Source: Clavelina lepadiformis (Eukaryota > Chordata > Ascidiacea > Aplousobranchia > Clavelinidae). From it: DNA of 64,000 nt. The stretch spans positions 5,458,501-5,522,500 of the forward strand of contig NC_135243.1 in assembly GCF_947623445.1 (NCBI RefSeq), read 5' to 3'. Of this stretch, positions 49,273 to 61,200 are shown one piece after another. The position numbers and the translations under genes were made by a program. A model generated the notes under the pieces. That model made no database searches. It saw only the letters and a program-made list of their open reading frames with translations, and had not been told where the DNA came from. Numbering within the stretch: position 1 is the stretch's first letter; each line of letters begins with the position of its first letter.

Positions 49273-52200
49273 AGGAATTCGCTTAGGCATTGTTTTTAAA
49301 TGATCTTATACCATTGTCTCAAGATATTTTTATTTCATTGACAGAGTTGCCTTGTTTCACATTTTCAGTAATGATGCGTTCTCAATTGGTAGATATGTAT
49401 AAATTTATGGGTTTAATGAGTTATCTTGCACAACTTTACATTTTCCAGGTGTTTATTTCACGAGGTGTAATGATATGGCAGATCATCTTAGTCATTTAGT
49501 TATAGCAATAGTTGGTTATGATATGATAAATTTTTTAATAAAAGTTCTTTTCGGCATTTCGATCTTTGCTATCAAAAGCTTTGTCACAAGTGCTTTTAAA
49601 CTTCAAATCACTGAAATGCATCAATGTACAAGCAGCATACAGTTTACACCTTTCAGGCTAACTGAGTATTTTTAACACACCTTTGCAAGCTTTAGCTAAT
49701 TCGTCAGGCAGAAATAAATGTCATAAAGTAAATCTCTTTCATGCCTTACTTTAGACCGAATTTCTGCATATATACTATTTTTGGTTTTTAGACAGACTTC
49801 AAGTATCAATCACTTATTCAATCTTGACAAAGCTAAAGGTTGTGTGTTAAAAAAATACAGTTTACCATATAAATGCTATCTGTTTTGTACTTACGACATA
49901 AGAGTTGGTCAACACACAATTCTGTCGTTATCTGTATTTGTTATGGATTTGTAGTATATAATGGTTAGATGTGTGAAAAGTTTATATTTTTGAATGCTGG
50001 TTTCAATGTATTTGCATTTTTGTTTTATATTTTGCATGTGTCTCAAGTAACTATGAAGCATTGTTGCCGTTAGATTGAATTCTTCAATTGTGTAACATTT
50101 TATTTTATACAATAATAATAACCAACATTACAAGTTGTTTTTCTCTACCTACACACAACTGATTGGCAGGTTCATTGGAAGCGCACAAGTTTATTGCTAT
50201 TTACTGGCAATCAGAATTTTACAGTTCAGCAATGACACTAAGGAATATGTTTTCCTGCATTTGGATATGTGTTATTATGTGTGTTATTTCACTGGTACTG
50301 CATTTTGCTTGTGATATGTGAATAGAAAAACTATTACTTTGAGTACATTTTTTGTTCAAGATTGGAGTTTACAAAGTTAGACACCTACATTTAAGTTAAC
50401 TTTGGCTTTGAAATAGAGTCAGTTTTGCAGAGGTTCATTGGAACGTTTTACTCTAACTTTAAAAGATTTTTTAGCAAATAGGAGACTGTGCTTACCAAAT
50501 TTATTATTAGAAAAACAAAAACTGGCCTGAACAGATCCGATCTTATATTAGGCTGATATCCAGTAATATCAGCACCACTCATAACTGCGGTTTTGCATAG
50601 GAAAAGGTAGAAATTGACGTAGGCGTAATTAGAGGTAAATTTGTTGTAAAGTCTGAACCCTTTCCCAATTTGGAAAATGTAAAACATATGTCCTACAGTT
50701 GCTGTGCGTGGCGAAAGACACAAAACGTATATTTTTAGGCAAGAATCATGACATGACATGAGTGGCCTTTTATAAACTGCGTAAAAATAACGATAAGGCT
50801 AAGACGATATTGAGGTTCTGGGTTGGACTGCATTAGAAGATCCCCCGAATCAAAGTCAGTGTATTACCTGTAGCATAGATTTTTATGATCGTTGCTTCAA
50901 ATAGCCAGTTATTAGCAGCTGCAAAAATGTGCACAAAGCACCGCTAGCAAGCATACTTTCATTTGCAGAGTTTTTTTTTACTCCCACACAGTATATCTTT
51001 ATTTTTCAACAACCTTATATAGAAAGTAAACGAAGTGATTTAGTTACTATATGAACACTCAATTTTTAAAGTTTACGTTCCTTGTATTAAAATTTCGAAA
51101 ATAATTATGTGCGTAAAAGTTCTGTTCGTACAATTCAAATGTCATCGGTTCAGTGCACAGAAAAGTGATGACGGTGAATTGGTTATTGTGATGTTTGTGG
51201 AGTCATTTCTGCATAGTCATTGTGACGCTGAAATCTTCAAAGTACTTTTTCTGCAAATGCCAATTGCAGACTCCCATTGCCTCTCAACTTTGCAAGCTTA
51301 CTGCAATGTTCTGCGAATGTGCAGGCTTAAAAGTTTCGATCGACTACTTGTCCTTACGGATCGAAACTTTAGTCTAGCTTGTTATTTTGATTGTATTATA
51401 AGCTGAAAAATATTGTTATGCAGCCTGAACCAGCTTAGTTTTGACAATATGCCGGTATAGTGCTACCCCAGATTTCCAGAATGAAAAGCATAGCCATTTT
51501 TTTCGATGAGATCTCTGGGGGTACAGGACGGCCAAAATCGGAGTGCATTGGCAGACTGGGTGTAAAATAGTGCATTTTGCAGTTTGGTAGGCAAATGCTA
51601 AACCTGTGGGTTCTGTTTTCGAGTGGTAACTGTGAAACGTTTGTGCAGTCGTATGCAGCAAGCACAGTCTGACAATCTTTAGAAATCTCAAGGGTGCAGT
51701 TGCCATGGTTTCCACTATAGGTCCTACCATGTGCCTGTGGTCTGTGACGTATCACGGACTACACTTACACTAATCTATGGGAAATAGTAAACCTGCAAAA
51801 GTCAGGAAGTTTTGGGAGTAATTTGATATATACCATAACCTACTATGCGAGGTAACATTGGTGAACCTATGTCAGTTATGTTGCCAAACATTACACAACA
51901 TGAAAATTAAACATTTATGCGTACTTACAGAAGTGCTAAACTAGATGTAGTTGTGTACAGTACTAGTTCCATGTTATTTATCATTGTGATATCACTTTCA
52001 TACGGTTGTGCAATTTTGCACCAGAAATTGACGTATGATTAGTGAGCAGCTAAGAAATATTTTATTTAAACTTACAACCGATCAAGTAAAACAAAATGAC
52101 AAAACATTTTAAAAGTTTTGTACATGAAATTATCTTTTTAAGGATGTGGTTAGAATTTGCATAATGCATACTCTAAAATAGAGCTTTTTGCTATTTTACA

Positions 52201-52524
52201 TACAATAGAAGTGCATTCTTTGTTTCTTTTTTACTTTTATAACAATACCAACTTCTAAATCTTTAAGCATTTTTGTTTATATGCATTACGTTCGTTAATA
52301 CAATGATTGATTATAAGATATTTTGTAATGCTCACTTTCAGAGTTTTCTGAATCTAGTTAAATTGTCTCTTATCATTTGTAAGTTAAAGTCTAATTTTCT
52401 GGATAAAAGATTGAAATTGTTGTTTTCTAAATTTGCTTAGCTGCATAGGTTTCTCTTAACAATTTCCATAAAAAATACTTGAGATATAACAGTGTAGAAA
52501 AATAGAAACACACTGTCTTTAAAG
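49273..52524. other. 3' UTR of the zinc-finger gene and a long intergenic stretch
   Basis: AATAAA at 49537-49542. After that no exon, RNA gene or clear repeat was recognised up to the selenoprotein start. The two overlapping minus-strand ORFs near 51416-51755 have no family resemblance. Confidence 0.4.
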
Positions 52525-54125
52525 ATGCTGCATATCAAAGTTGTATCAGATATCATGTGACCTTGGTGTTGGGTCGGTAAAAAGAATTTGGAGACCGCCA
52601 TGGAATCTTACAAAGATAAATATACATTTAAGGTTAACCTAAGTCTACCAGTAACAGGAATTCATAAATATTGACTTTTTAACTATTGGTGTCAAATAAT
52701 TCAAAACTTCCAAATAAATTTTTGATTATAGTACTATTAGTAGTACTGTATATTGTAATATTAGTCATCATTGTTTTGTATTTTTCTTTTTTAATGAAAT
52801 ACGTAATTGTCAATACATCATCGTCTTTTTCTCTGACTTTAGGTTACATGGGAACCATTTCTTTTACGACCCAACATGCCTCCAGAGGGTGCCCCAAAGG
52901 GTGACAACTATGGACCTAATTCACCTTCGTAAGATTTTTCTTCTACTTTTTATATATTTTCTGCACCAACATACTGTCGTTATGAATGCGATTATTATGT
53001 GAATGTTTATTTTCCAACGGAATTGTCTTGTAATCTTATTTCTAGATAAAGCAGTGAATTTTATAAAAATGTGCACATTGGTTTTGCAAACAAGCTTTTA
53101 AAAATTGATATGTGACATGTCCCAAAAGCTTTTAAATTTGTAAAATGAAGGTATTTTTCCCTTAAATTTTAAGATATTAACTTTTATTTCGTTTTACTAG
53201 AGCTCAACGATTAATTAACGTTGGACGTAGTGTTGGTGTGGAATTTGCATACAAAGCAAAGAGATTTCCAAACACTATTATTGGCCATTGTGCACTTGAG
53301 TATGCTCTACTACAGGATCCAACCGGACATAAACAGAATTTAGTAAGTTTTGTGGTGTTGTGCAACACAATTGAAAACTTAGTTAATAGTGATGAAGGCA
53401 TTTTTTATAATTAGCGGTAGCTATTTAATTATTATATTAGAACTATTTCTGACACAATTTTTTGCAATTTATTTCAATGTTTACACAATTCTAATTAAAG
53501 TAACATATGAGCTTTTTAAGCATCCATCTTATGTTCAGCTGCAGGAAGGATTGTTCAAGAGTTACTTCACAGACGGGGAATACCCTGATGCAGAAGTGGT
53601 TTCCACACTGGCTTCCACAGTTGGATTGAACAAGGATGATGTCAAAGCTTATGTGCAGGATGAATCCAATCAGAGCCAAGTCAGGGAGAAAGCGGGTCGA
53701 TGGAGTTTACAAGGAGTTTCAGGTAACCAACAGGCAACAAACTTTAGAGAATCGGTTTAAGCTAAAATGAGTTTTCTAGTGGAATTTTGTGCTAAGGTTA
53801 AAGAAATATGTATGAATTGCCTTATCATGACAGTGATTATATACTACACAGCGAGATTGCTTACAGGAACATAATTATCACTGTTCTCTCAAAACAAATC
53901 TATCTAGTAATGAAGTTGAAAAACTAAGATTTTAGTTTCACTGAACTTTTATATTGAATTTCATCAATTGGCATCATTTAATATGAATATTTGTTTTTCA
54001 CTTTAGGTGTTCCGTTCTTTATCGTTAATGATCAGAAAACATTTTCTGGAGCACAGGATCCTAGGAATTTCCTTCACATATTTGACAAAGTGCATGAAAA
54101 GTTCCCACTTTCCACCAAAGCCTAA
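52525..54125 (+). CDS. DsbA/FrnE-like thioredoxin-fold selenoprotein (UPWC motif)
   Basis: Predicted thiol/selenol oxidoreductase of the DsbA-like FrnE clade. Exons 52525-52632, 52843-52928, 53201-53342, 53539-53722 (acceptor could be 53545) and 54007-54125 join in phase to 212 aa. It starts MLHIKVVSDIM, then TGA (52558-52560), then PWCWVGKKNLETAMESY. Family members read SD-x-x-C-P-W-C here, so the TGA stands exactly at the first redox Cys and fits selenocysteine (U12-P-W-C15). Downstream family features are intact: VTWEPFLLRPNMPPEG, the helical insert with HCALEYALLQ and LFKSYFTDG, and GVPFFIVND with cis-Pro176, then SGAQ. No other stop occurs. A SECIS-like hairpin lies in the 3' UTR (54233-54311). 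A decayed gene is unlikely given the clean frame, good splice sites and the SECIS. No signal peptide, so probably cytosolic. Confidence 0.88.
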
Positions 54126-54158
54126 TTTTCTAGCAACCTTGTTGACACGGCCTTTAAT

Positions 54159-54194
54159 CATGAAAATATAACAGATAACATGAAAATATAACAG
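54159..54194 (+). repeat. Short direct repeat in the selenoprotein 3' UTR
   Basis: The 16-mer catgaaaatataacag occurs twice (54159-54174, 54179-54194) with a 20-bp period, and a third partial catgag follows. Function unknown. Confidence 0.7.
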
Positions 54195-54232
54195 CGTTAC
54201 ATGAGATTTTTATTCTTTCCAAAGGCTTTATT

Positions 54233-54311
54233 TTGTTATAGTAAAGACATATGATGTTCATAGAAGGAAATATCAAACTTTTGTGTTCTGAATTCAACTT
54301 TGCCATAATGG
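54233..54311 (+). promoter_or_regulatory. SECIS element, type I-like
   Basis: Predicted fold by hand: helix I pairs 54233-54246 with 54298-54311 (13 pairs, one A-C mismatch). A 5x5 internal loop follows. The non-Watson-Crick quartet is TGAT (54252-54255) opposite TGAA (54289-54292), giving the tandem G-A/A-G pairs, and an A precedes the 5' TGA as in the ATGA consensus. Helix II pairs 54256-54266 with 54278-54288 (two U-U mismatches at its base). The 11-nt apical loop has the unpaired AA at 54268-54269. It lies about 110 bases after the stop and before AATAAA, as expected for a eukaryotic selenocysteine insertion element. Confidence 0.87.
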
Positions 54312-54330
54312 TCTGTTTAAAGCCTAAAAG

Positions 54331-54336
54331 AATAAA
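54331..54336 (+). terminator. Poly(A) signal of the selenoprotein gene
   Basis: AATAAA just after the SECIS hairpin. Places the SECIS inside the mature 3' UTR. Confidence 0.75.
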
Positions 54337-54448
54337 CCAATCGTCACACGTATACGTTTTTTGCAGGTTGTTTTGAATTCTAAGGCAGCCAAGTGTATGC
54401 CAAAACTAAGGGAGTGTATTATTTGAAAGTTGTTGTGTAGGGTTAGAA

Positions 54449-54530
54449 AAGTGGTTCCCAAACTTTTTGTTGATCAGTACCTTTTGAATTTTTCATAGGT
54501 TTGTGTGTACGTACCCCTAAAAGTTTTGTT
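54449..54530. mobile_element. Partial hAT-like element, left end
   Basis: Begins AGTGGTTCCCAAACTTTTTG, followed by a TACGTACCCCTAAAAG block typical of this group. No matching right end was found, so the copy is truncated or too diverged. Confidence 0.45.
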
Positions 54531-57049
54531 ATCTTTTCATCCGCTCAAAGGCACTTGCTCTGCAACACAACTTACTCTCTCCACATACAATTTAATAATC
54601 CATTACATCCCCTGAAAAATTTAACTTACTAACTGTGTCTTTAAACGCTTGGATATATCCATATCTCAGTATGGCGGATTACGGGATCAGTCATCAGTGC
54701 TTCAATTACTTTCATTTTTTCGACAAGTGTTAATTGCTACAACACGCACACTCCAGTTGTAATTGTTCAGCCCATTCGTCAAGGGTGAATTGTTACAACA
54801 TCAACGGCAATGAATTTTTTGCTTGTTTGAAAACTTTGAATCCTCCAGTCGGAGACAACTAATTAGGGCCTTACCCAAGGAAAAACTGACATATTGAACT
54901 CTAATGGGGAAAATGTGCTGCATCCAAGTCTAGTTAATTGCAGCCCCAGAGAGGTTATGTAACTATATCATTTTAGACTACGTGTACATTTTGAAATGGA
55001 TCACTTGATACAGGTAGTCAGACGCTCCAATGTGGAACCCCAGCTTAACACAAGCAGTGCTTTTAAAAGGAGACTTCAAAAAGTACAATAATAAATTATG
55101 TAATCAAATACCGTTTCTAATAGTTTTGCAGGAATATTTAAAATAATTTTTATTTATACAGATAAAAGTCCCTTAATTCATTCAATTGTTTTAAAATCCA
55201 ACAAGTTAACCCACCATAAAGTTTACTCTGATAACAAAACGGATCATGCATCGTTTGCGTAGGGAGAAATTGAATCATATAACTCAAAGTGCCAACATGA
55301 CGTTATTACCAGCAACGAATGTGCCGTTATTTAACCACCGTCATTCTGGCAGAATCCTAGCAGAATCATAGCTTCCAAAATGACAGCAGGGTTTCCGTTT
55401 ATTTTTTTATAAACTATGTACAGTGGACTAAATAATTATTCTTAAGCGCTAATGGTAAACTGCCTAATGGTTTTAATGTGGTATGCCTAGTCGTGACTTG
55501 TCTGTTTCTAACATCGCATTTAAGTATTTTTGGTTACGGTATTTCGATGTCAGCAGTCAAACGTTATTATTAATATTAATGAGAAAATTCTTTGATTTAG
55601 CATTATGAATTGCATGGCCTAGGTAAAAGGTAAAATTGCTGAATGCTGATGGGCTAAAATGTTCTTCTGACATTTTAGGCCTATTAGGTTGATGCACTGC
55701 AGAAGTCTGGAAGTGAAGCTTCTTTGTAGACCATAGCCCATTAGCTATAGCTTAATAACAGGTTGCATGTAATTGAAAAAACAAAATCGCAATAGGTTGC
55801 ACTTGCACTGTCTCAATAATCAAGTCAGCAACTGTATGGATAACAGTCTACAAACCTAAGTAAAAGTGCATAGATGTAGTAATTTGACTGATTTCCAAAA
55901 TAAATATGCATGTAATTGTATTATATGTACTCAGTAAATGCATTTACCTGCCCAAGATGTTGAAATAGCCTACTTATCAAGTGTTTTTTGGCTCTGAATT
56001 CTTAACATGTTATATAGGCCTATTTAGTGTAACTAGTAAGCATTTGTCAAATTGCATATATGTTTTAGGGTTGACAAAATACTGAGTTTATGACAGAGAA
56101 ATGGGAAGTTTTGTTTAAGTACTTCTTGGTGTAAACATCCTTTTCTCTAGATAAGTTAAAATTGTTTGAAAGTTAATCAATACGGTAAGTATTGCAATTA
56201 CTGTTTTAAAAGTCAACTCAGCCCTTTAAAACATACAAGAAGAGGATTTATCATTTTAATGTGGTTAAGCTCCAATATGTCGGTATTGAAGGCATGTTCT
56301 ATTGTTGTGCAAGTCTCATATGTTTTGTGATTTCATTTGTGCTTTTACCATATTTAAGTTTTCTCACATTAATTATTATCACTGAAATTGAACATACCAA
56401 TATATCTATTTGTTTAAATCATAATTTGCTGTTGATGGATTTTCCAACCATGCCCCTGAGGCAGCCCTTTCATGGTCGTTTGGTTTTTTCATCAGGACAT
56501 TCCCCAATAGGCATATTATACCTCGATAATAGGTAATGCTCGTTGAACGAAACCAATGGTTACACTAAGAAGTAGTATTTATAGTGAAGCATAAATACTA
56601 AACAGGCACAACAATTATGATACTGTGCACTTTAAATACAAACAGACAAAGTGAACATAAAAGAATGTGGAGCCAACCAGATACATCATCATTAGAATAA
56701 CATCTAAGAATGCACAAACATGGGACTGGCAGAGGCTACACATGCCATGGAAAAATCTAGTGAACTGACGGCATCGCTGTGCTACATGAAGAAGTACATA
56801 TAAATTTCTTTATATACAAAGACGTCCCAGTGCTCGTATGCACCTATACTATCGTACATTTTGTGAACTGTATGTGATTGTGAACAGCTCTTAATTTCAT
56901 CAACAGACGTTTTGATTGGGAAATTCAACTTCTTGGAAGCATTATTGTAGTCCAAGTGATAGAGGTGCAGAGTGAGGTAAATTATGGCTTCTATTTCTAA
57001 CACTCATATAAGGTAAACGTTACAGCTACACTGATACTTTTCAAAATAC
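54531..57049. other. Long intergenic stretch
   Basis: No gene seen. Contains one arm (about 55331-55375) of a widely spaced inverted repeat pair whose other arm is near 62650-62697. The ORF at 56261-56536 has no features. Confidence 0.4.
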
Positions 57050-57054
57050 TTTAT

Positions 57055-57440
57055 TTAAAGGTTGCCCACAGTGATATGGGAAATAAAAGAGTTGTCTACC
57101 CATCGCTTCCTCACTTGTTGTACACACAGTCTGCTGCGAACAAACTCCAGGAGATTTGATGCAAGGTTGCTACTGAGATATTTCTCCGTGTACTTAACTT
57201 CGTAAAGTCGTACTCGTAAATCTTCAATTTTGTCATTGAACACTGTAAAAAGAGATAGTGGCGATAAGCAAACATCTTTGACTTTGCATTTTCTACAGAA
57301 AACTGTATAAGGTCAATAAGTGATTGAGCAATATTGTCCAGAACGGCCGTCGACAAATCCTTCCAGTGTTTATCAGCCTCACCTTCCAAGTTGTACTGTG
57401 GCTGAAATTCCTCCAGCTCATTTGTTGTGATTATCTCCAT
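57055..57440 (-). CDS. Small unrecognised protein, two exons, 81 aa
   Basis: On the minus strand, exon 1 (57440-57383) ends at a strong donor, GTGAGG. Exon 2 (57242-57055) begins after ctctttttacag. Joined in phase it gives MEIITTNELEEFQPQYNLE followed by VFNDKIEDLRVRLYEVKYTEKYL and a basic helical part ending ISHITVGNL. The charged heptad-like pattern suggests a helical subunit of some complex, but no family was recognised. The stop codon overlaps a poly(A) signal (AATAAA on the minus strand at 57055-57050), which supports a true gene end. A nine-codon upstream ORF (starting ATGGCG at about 57468) ends with TGA one base before the main ATG. Read-through of the intron gives another frame of 109 aa, which looks less protein-like. 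Confidence 0.5.
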
Positions 57441-57537
57441 GTCAAGGATAAATTTCGGTAGTTTTCGCCATTTAATGATTTATGTATTATGCTGAGACTT
57501 GTTTTCTTTCGTGAAAGCAGTTTTCTTATTGACGTCT

Positions 57538-58005
57538 TTATGATGTTTTGGAATATTGGCTGATTTTTTTCGTAAAAAATATATAGTTACAGCGATCGAT
57601 CTTGGAAGGAACACCATCATATTCTACTATCCCCACTTCCCCACCATCACACTGGACTACTCTTTCCTCACGCACGATGTAGGTAACATAGTGCCGTTTT
57701 TCCTCACCAAACTCAAGGTAACAAATCCCTGCCTGAAGTTTATATCTTATTTTTCCTTCTCCACAGGGTATAATTAACTCACGATTGGCAACCACAATCT
57801 TTTCTGACAGTGACTTTGAATCACGTCTTCTTAATCCGATCACAAGCAGTTGTGACGTGGAAATGAACCTTCCTTGAACATTTACGCTCATTATAGGATT
57901 CCCAGGACATGAGGAACATTCTTTGGAAGTTAAGCATGTGAAGTGTTCGGCGATATAGAGAATTAACATCGAGCCGTGTCTTACCTCATTATACAAAGGC
58001 AGCAA
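57538..58005 (-). CDS. USP-type deubiquitinase C-terminal fragment (peptidase C19-like)
   Basis: The frame reads like the second half of a ubiquitin-specific protease. TSKECSSCPGN resembles the zinc-ribbon Cys pairs. STSQLLVIGLRRRD matches the PxxLxIxLKRF strand. IRYKLQAGICYLEFGEEKRHYVTYI matches the Y-x-L-x-A-x-I...HY-x-A-Y segment with the active-site His, and CDGGEVG...RCNYIFFTKK matches the final strand (usually AYxLFYxK). The family's N-terminal Cys box (GLxNLGNTCYxN) was not found upstream. So either earlier exons lie beyond a donor-like gtaaga near 57984, or this is a truncated or domesticated piece. The frame is open upstream to about 58088, with no certain start codon; ATG at 57969 is one option. 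It lies head-to-head with the retroelement and may have travelled with it. Confidence 0.5.
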   Translation of the reverse strand: MLPLYNEVRHGSMLILYIAEHFTCLTSKECSSCPGNPIMSVNVQGRFISTSQLLVIGLRRRDSKSLSEKIVVANRELIIPCGEGKIRYKLQAGICYLEFGEEKRHYVTYIVREERVVQCDGGEVGIVEYDGVPSKIDRCNYIFFTKKISQYSKTS

Positions 58006-58299
58006 ACGATTTCTGTTGTTTCTGTTACACTTTTTTTTGCCCTGTATCTGTTGCGTTTCTCCCTTGCGGCCGATTGCGCGTTTCCGTGGTTAATTAAGCA
58101 CATGTATCTTTTTATCGATGTGTGTCTGACAAGTAGTTGCACTGACAGTTTTGTATTGGAGCTCCTGAAATGAGCTATGTGAACGAAAACTTGACCTAAC
58201 TGCTTTTAAAATAAAACATGTGCCTGTAATTCTAAGAGTGAGAACAACAAAACGTAACACTGGCGAGCACGGCACGACCTCTTAGAGGCACAGAAGATT

Positions 58300-61200
58300 T
58301 TATCAAGTTTTACTGAAGTTGAATTTTTTTTACTCTCCGCCTCGTTACCAGCGTGGCAATAGTTTTTCGTCTTTTCTCAAAGAATTCGAATCCTTCTGCG
58401 ACAGCGTTAAAGCATCGGATGCGGTGAAGAAACATGCATCTCTACAAAGCTTGCCGGAAGGCATGAGATTCTCAATGACCGATGGTCGTAAAAAGCTCTA
58501 CGAGCTTAGTTATGACGAACTCATTCAAAAAGCAAAAGACACAGTTTCAGGACTATCTTCACAAAAGCATGCCATGCAACAACCCGTTCAGCGAACTCAA
58601 GGTTTTGACGAATCTGTAAGAAACTTTTTTGAATCTATAGCTCAATTGGGAAAAATGGCTTATACAAACGACGAACAGCATGAAATGCGCAGCAGTGTGC
58701 TGTACAACCTACTTGTTCGAGGACTGAGAGATCGTCAACAAGCCTCTCAAATCTTACGCGATAACTTTAAAAATGCACAACCGGATTTTTACGCCACAGC
58801 AAAGAACATTATTGAAAACGCAGAACGGACGCATCATGAACCACGTATAATGACGTCAGAAGTAGCAGCGGTTACAGGAGATCACCAGGACGTATCCCAA
58901 TTAAAAAGAACTGTCGAAAAACTTCAGGACGAAATTTTCCAACTGCGAAAAGAAATGAAGACAGCAAGAAAACCTCGGGAAGAGAGAAAAAGACTTCAGT
59001 GTTTTAACTGTGGGGAATATGGTCACATTGCTCGACGTTGTCACAGGCAACGTGCAAGAAACTTTCGACGTGCTTCTGACATACATGGAACTCACAGCAA
59101 TCCACCATGGGAAATCTACCAGGTTCAAACTATGGATCAGGACTTGCATAGAGAACAAGTTTTCCAACGATGAGTTGTCGGCACTGCACGATGAGTTATG
59201 TTTGGACAAATTGGAACTGTCAGAGGTTGAACGCCAAAAGCTGTTTCCGTAATCTCTTCCTATCGTGATGTATTTTCGCTGCACCCGTACGATATTGGAC
59301 AAACAGAACTGGTCGAACACTCAATCGAAACTGGAGACTCGCTCCCTATACGCCAGCACCCAAGACGCTTGCCTGAACCCCAAAAGCAAAAGAAGCATCT
59401 GGATGGTCAACCGAAAACACTATTAAGGCGCAGCAAAAAGATCCAGTGTTGAAAAGACTGTTTCAGTGGATGAGCCAGGAACGCCGACCATCATTCAAAA
59501 AAAAATCGAGAATTCTCTGGAAGAAGTTTATGCTCAGTTGCTGGTGCCCTCAACAATGAAGAATGATGTGTTGAAGTCTGTTCACGATTTAATTCACGGA
59601 GGTGGACATATGGGCGTTAAAAGGACATTTGCCAGGTTAAAGGAGCGTTTTTTCTGGCCATTTTGCCACAAAGATGTCGAAACATACTGCAAAGAGTGTT
59701 GCTTGCGCGATTTAAGAAAAGTACCAAGGCGGATTGTTCTTGCCCCATTAGTTCCATCAGAGGAAAATCCACCTATGCAGAAAGTTGAAATCGTCGTATT
59801 ATGGGAATATGGTGTATGATGGTGGCTTTCGGGATGGCCTAAGCCAAGTCTTACTGTTTGACTCCGAGATAATTGTCTTTGACTCCGTTGCGTTTACTGT
59901 CTCTATATTGCTTCTTAAATCAACACCAACTTCATAAAGTTTAATTGTTATATTGTCCGAATAAGTTGTATCGAATTAGCAATATTTACACCATGCTTCC
60001 AATTCCCAATATCTTAGTAATTACTTCAATTCACAGGAAATAACTCAGAAGAAGTGAATGTCTAAAAGGGGTTTCTCAGATACTTTCCAAGAGAGCGATT
60101 TTAAACCCAACATTTCTTTTTATACTCAAAGTATTGACCAATCAGCGCTTGCCAATTGCCGTACAGTCAAACGTGTCTACTGTCAAGTATTCCAATTTAA
60201 GCCTTTTTCTCACAAAGAATTCAAATCGATTTACATCGTGTACAGAAAACCACTTGACACACTTAACTACGTCACATGTCAATTGGAACTACTTTTTGAC
60301 TACAAATTGCTAGAAACAATGCATTTGCTACGTACAAACTATTACACGGTAAAATACAATGCTACTTGAAACATTTTAGACTCCTTTGTTTGAATAACTG
60401 CTTAACCATGTAATACATCTGTTTAAACATTAAAATTCTATTCCAGCTGGAGAACACACATAACCCGCTTTTAATTGCCAATTATATACAGTGTTCACGG
60501 TCGCCACAGTATTAAGCGGTCTACCCGAAACAGGAAACGACAACCGTGATATTCTTGTCGTATGTGACACCTACACAAAATACATGCAGTGTTGGCCAAT
60601 GAAATTCCAAAATGCCAAAGATACTGCTTATTTGCTTTACCACCGTTGGGTGACGATACATTGCGTCCCAGAAACAATTCACTCCGACCAGGGCCGGAAT
60701 TTTGAAAGTATTCTTTTTCAAGAGCTCTCACGGTTAATGGGCTGCAAAAAGACAAGAACCAGCCCGTATCACGCAAAGGGAAACGGTGCTGTGGAAAGAA
60801 ACAATCAGACCACAATTGCGATTTAAAAAAATTATGTTGAGGTTGACCCAACTTCTTGGGATGACGCGCTCTTCTTGGTTAGCGCTACTTACAATTCAAG
60901 TGTTCATGAGGAAACTGGAGTTTCTCCTCATTACTTGCTCACTGGAAATAATCTTAGGTTGCCTGCAGATCTTGTTAGTAAGGCACCAATTTTTACTCCA
61001 AAGTGTGAAGACATCCTTCATCTTCAAGATCGAATGAAATTGGTTCACCAAACAGTTCAATCAAGGTTGGAACAACGTAGGTTTCAAATGAAGAAGCGTT
61101 ACGACAGGCCCCTATGTTGTTAAAAAAGTTATTCCTCCTGCAAACTATTTGATAGAAAATCGAAAAGAAGGTGTGAGCGAGAATGAAGGGCAAAATTCTT

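Noticed and set aside
51416-51755. Overlapping 104- and 106-codon minus-strand ORFs
   Set aside because: No family resemblance, splice sites or poly(A) context. Two frames are open over the same DNA.
52558-52560. TGA as an ordinary stop marking a dead gene or a later start codon
   Set aside because: Coding similarity continues unbroken on both sides at the catalytic motif, the only stop is at the Sec position, and a SECIS-like hairpin is present. A start after it would lose the active site and first strand.
54200-54255. Alternative SECIS beginning at the ATGA near 54201
   Set aside because: The following strands do not pair well enough for helix II. The hairpin at 54233-54311 fits the consensus far better.
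57111-57440. 109-aa unspliced minus-strand ORF
   Set aside because: A strong donor and acceptor define an intron, and the spliced frame looks more protein-like and ends on a poly(A) signal.
57538-58005. ABITRAM (FAM206A)-like protein
   Set aside because: Only vague beta-strand likeness. Spacing and the HY-x-x-Y and LKRF-like blocks fit a USP fold better.
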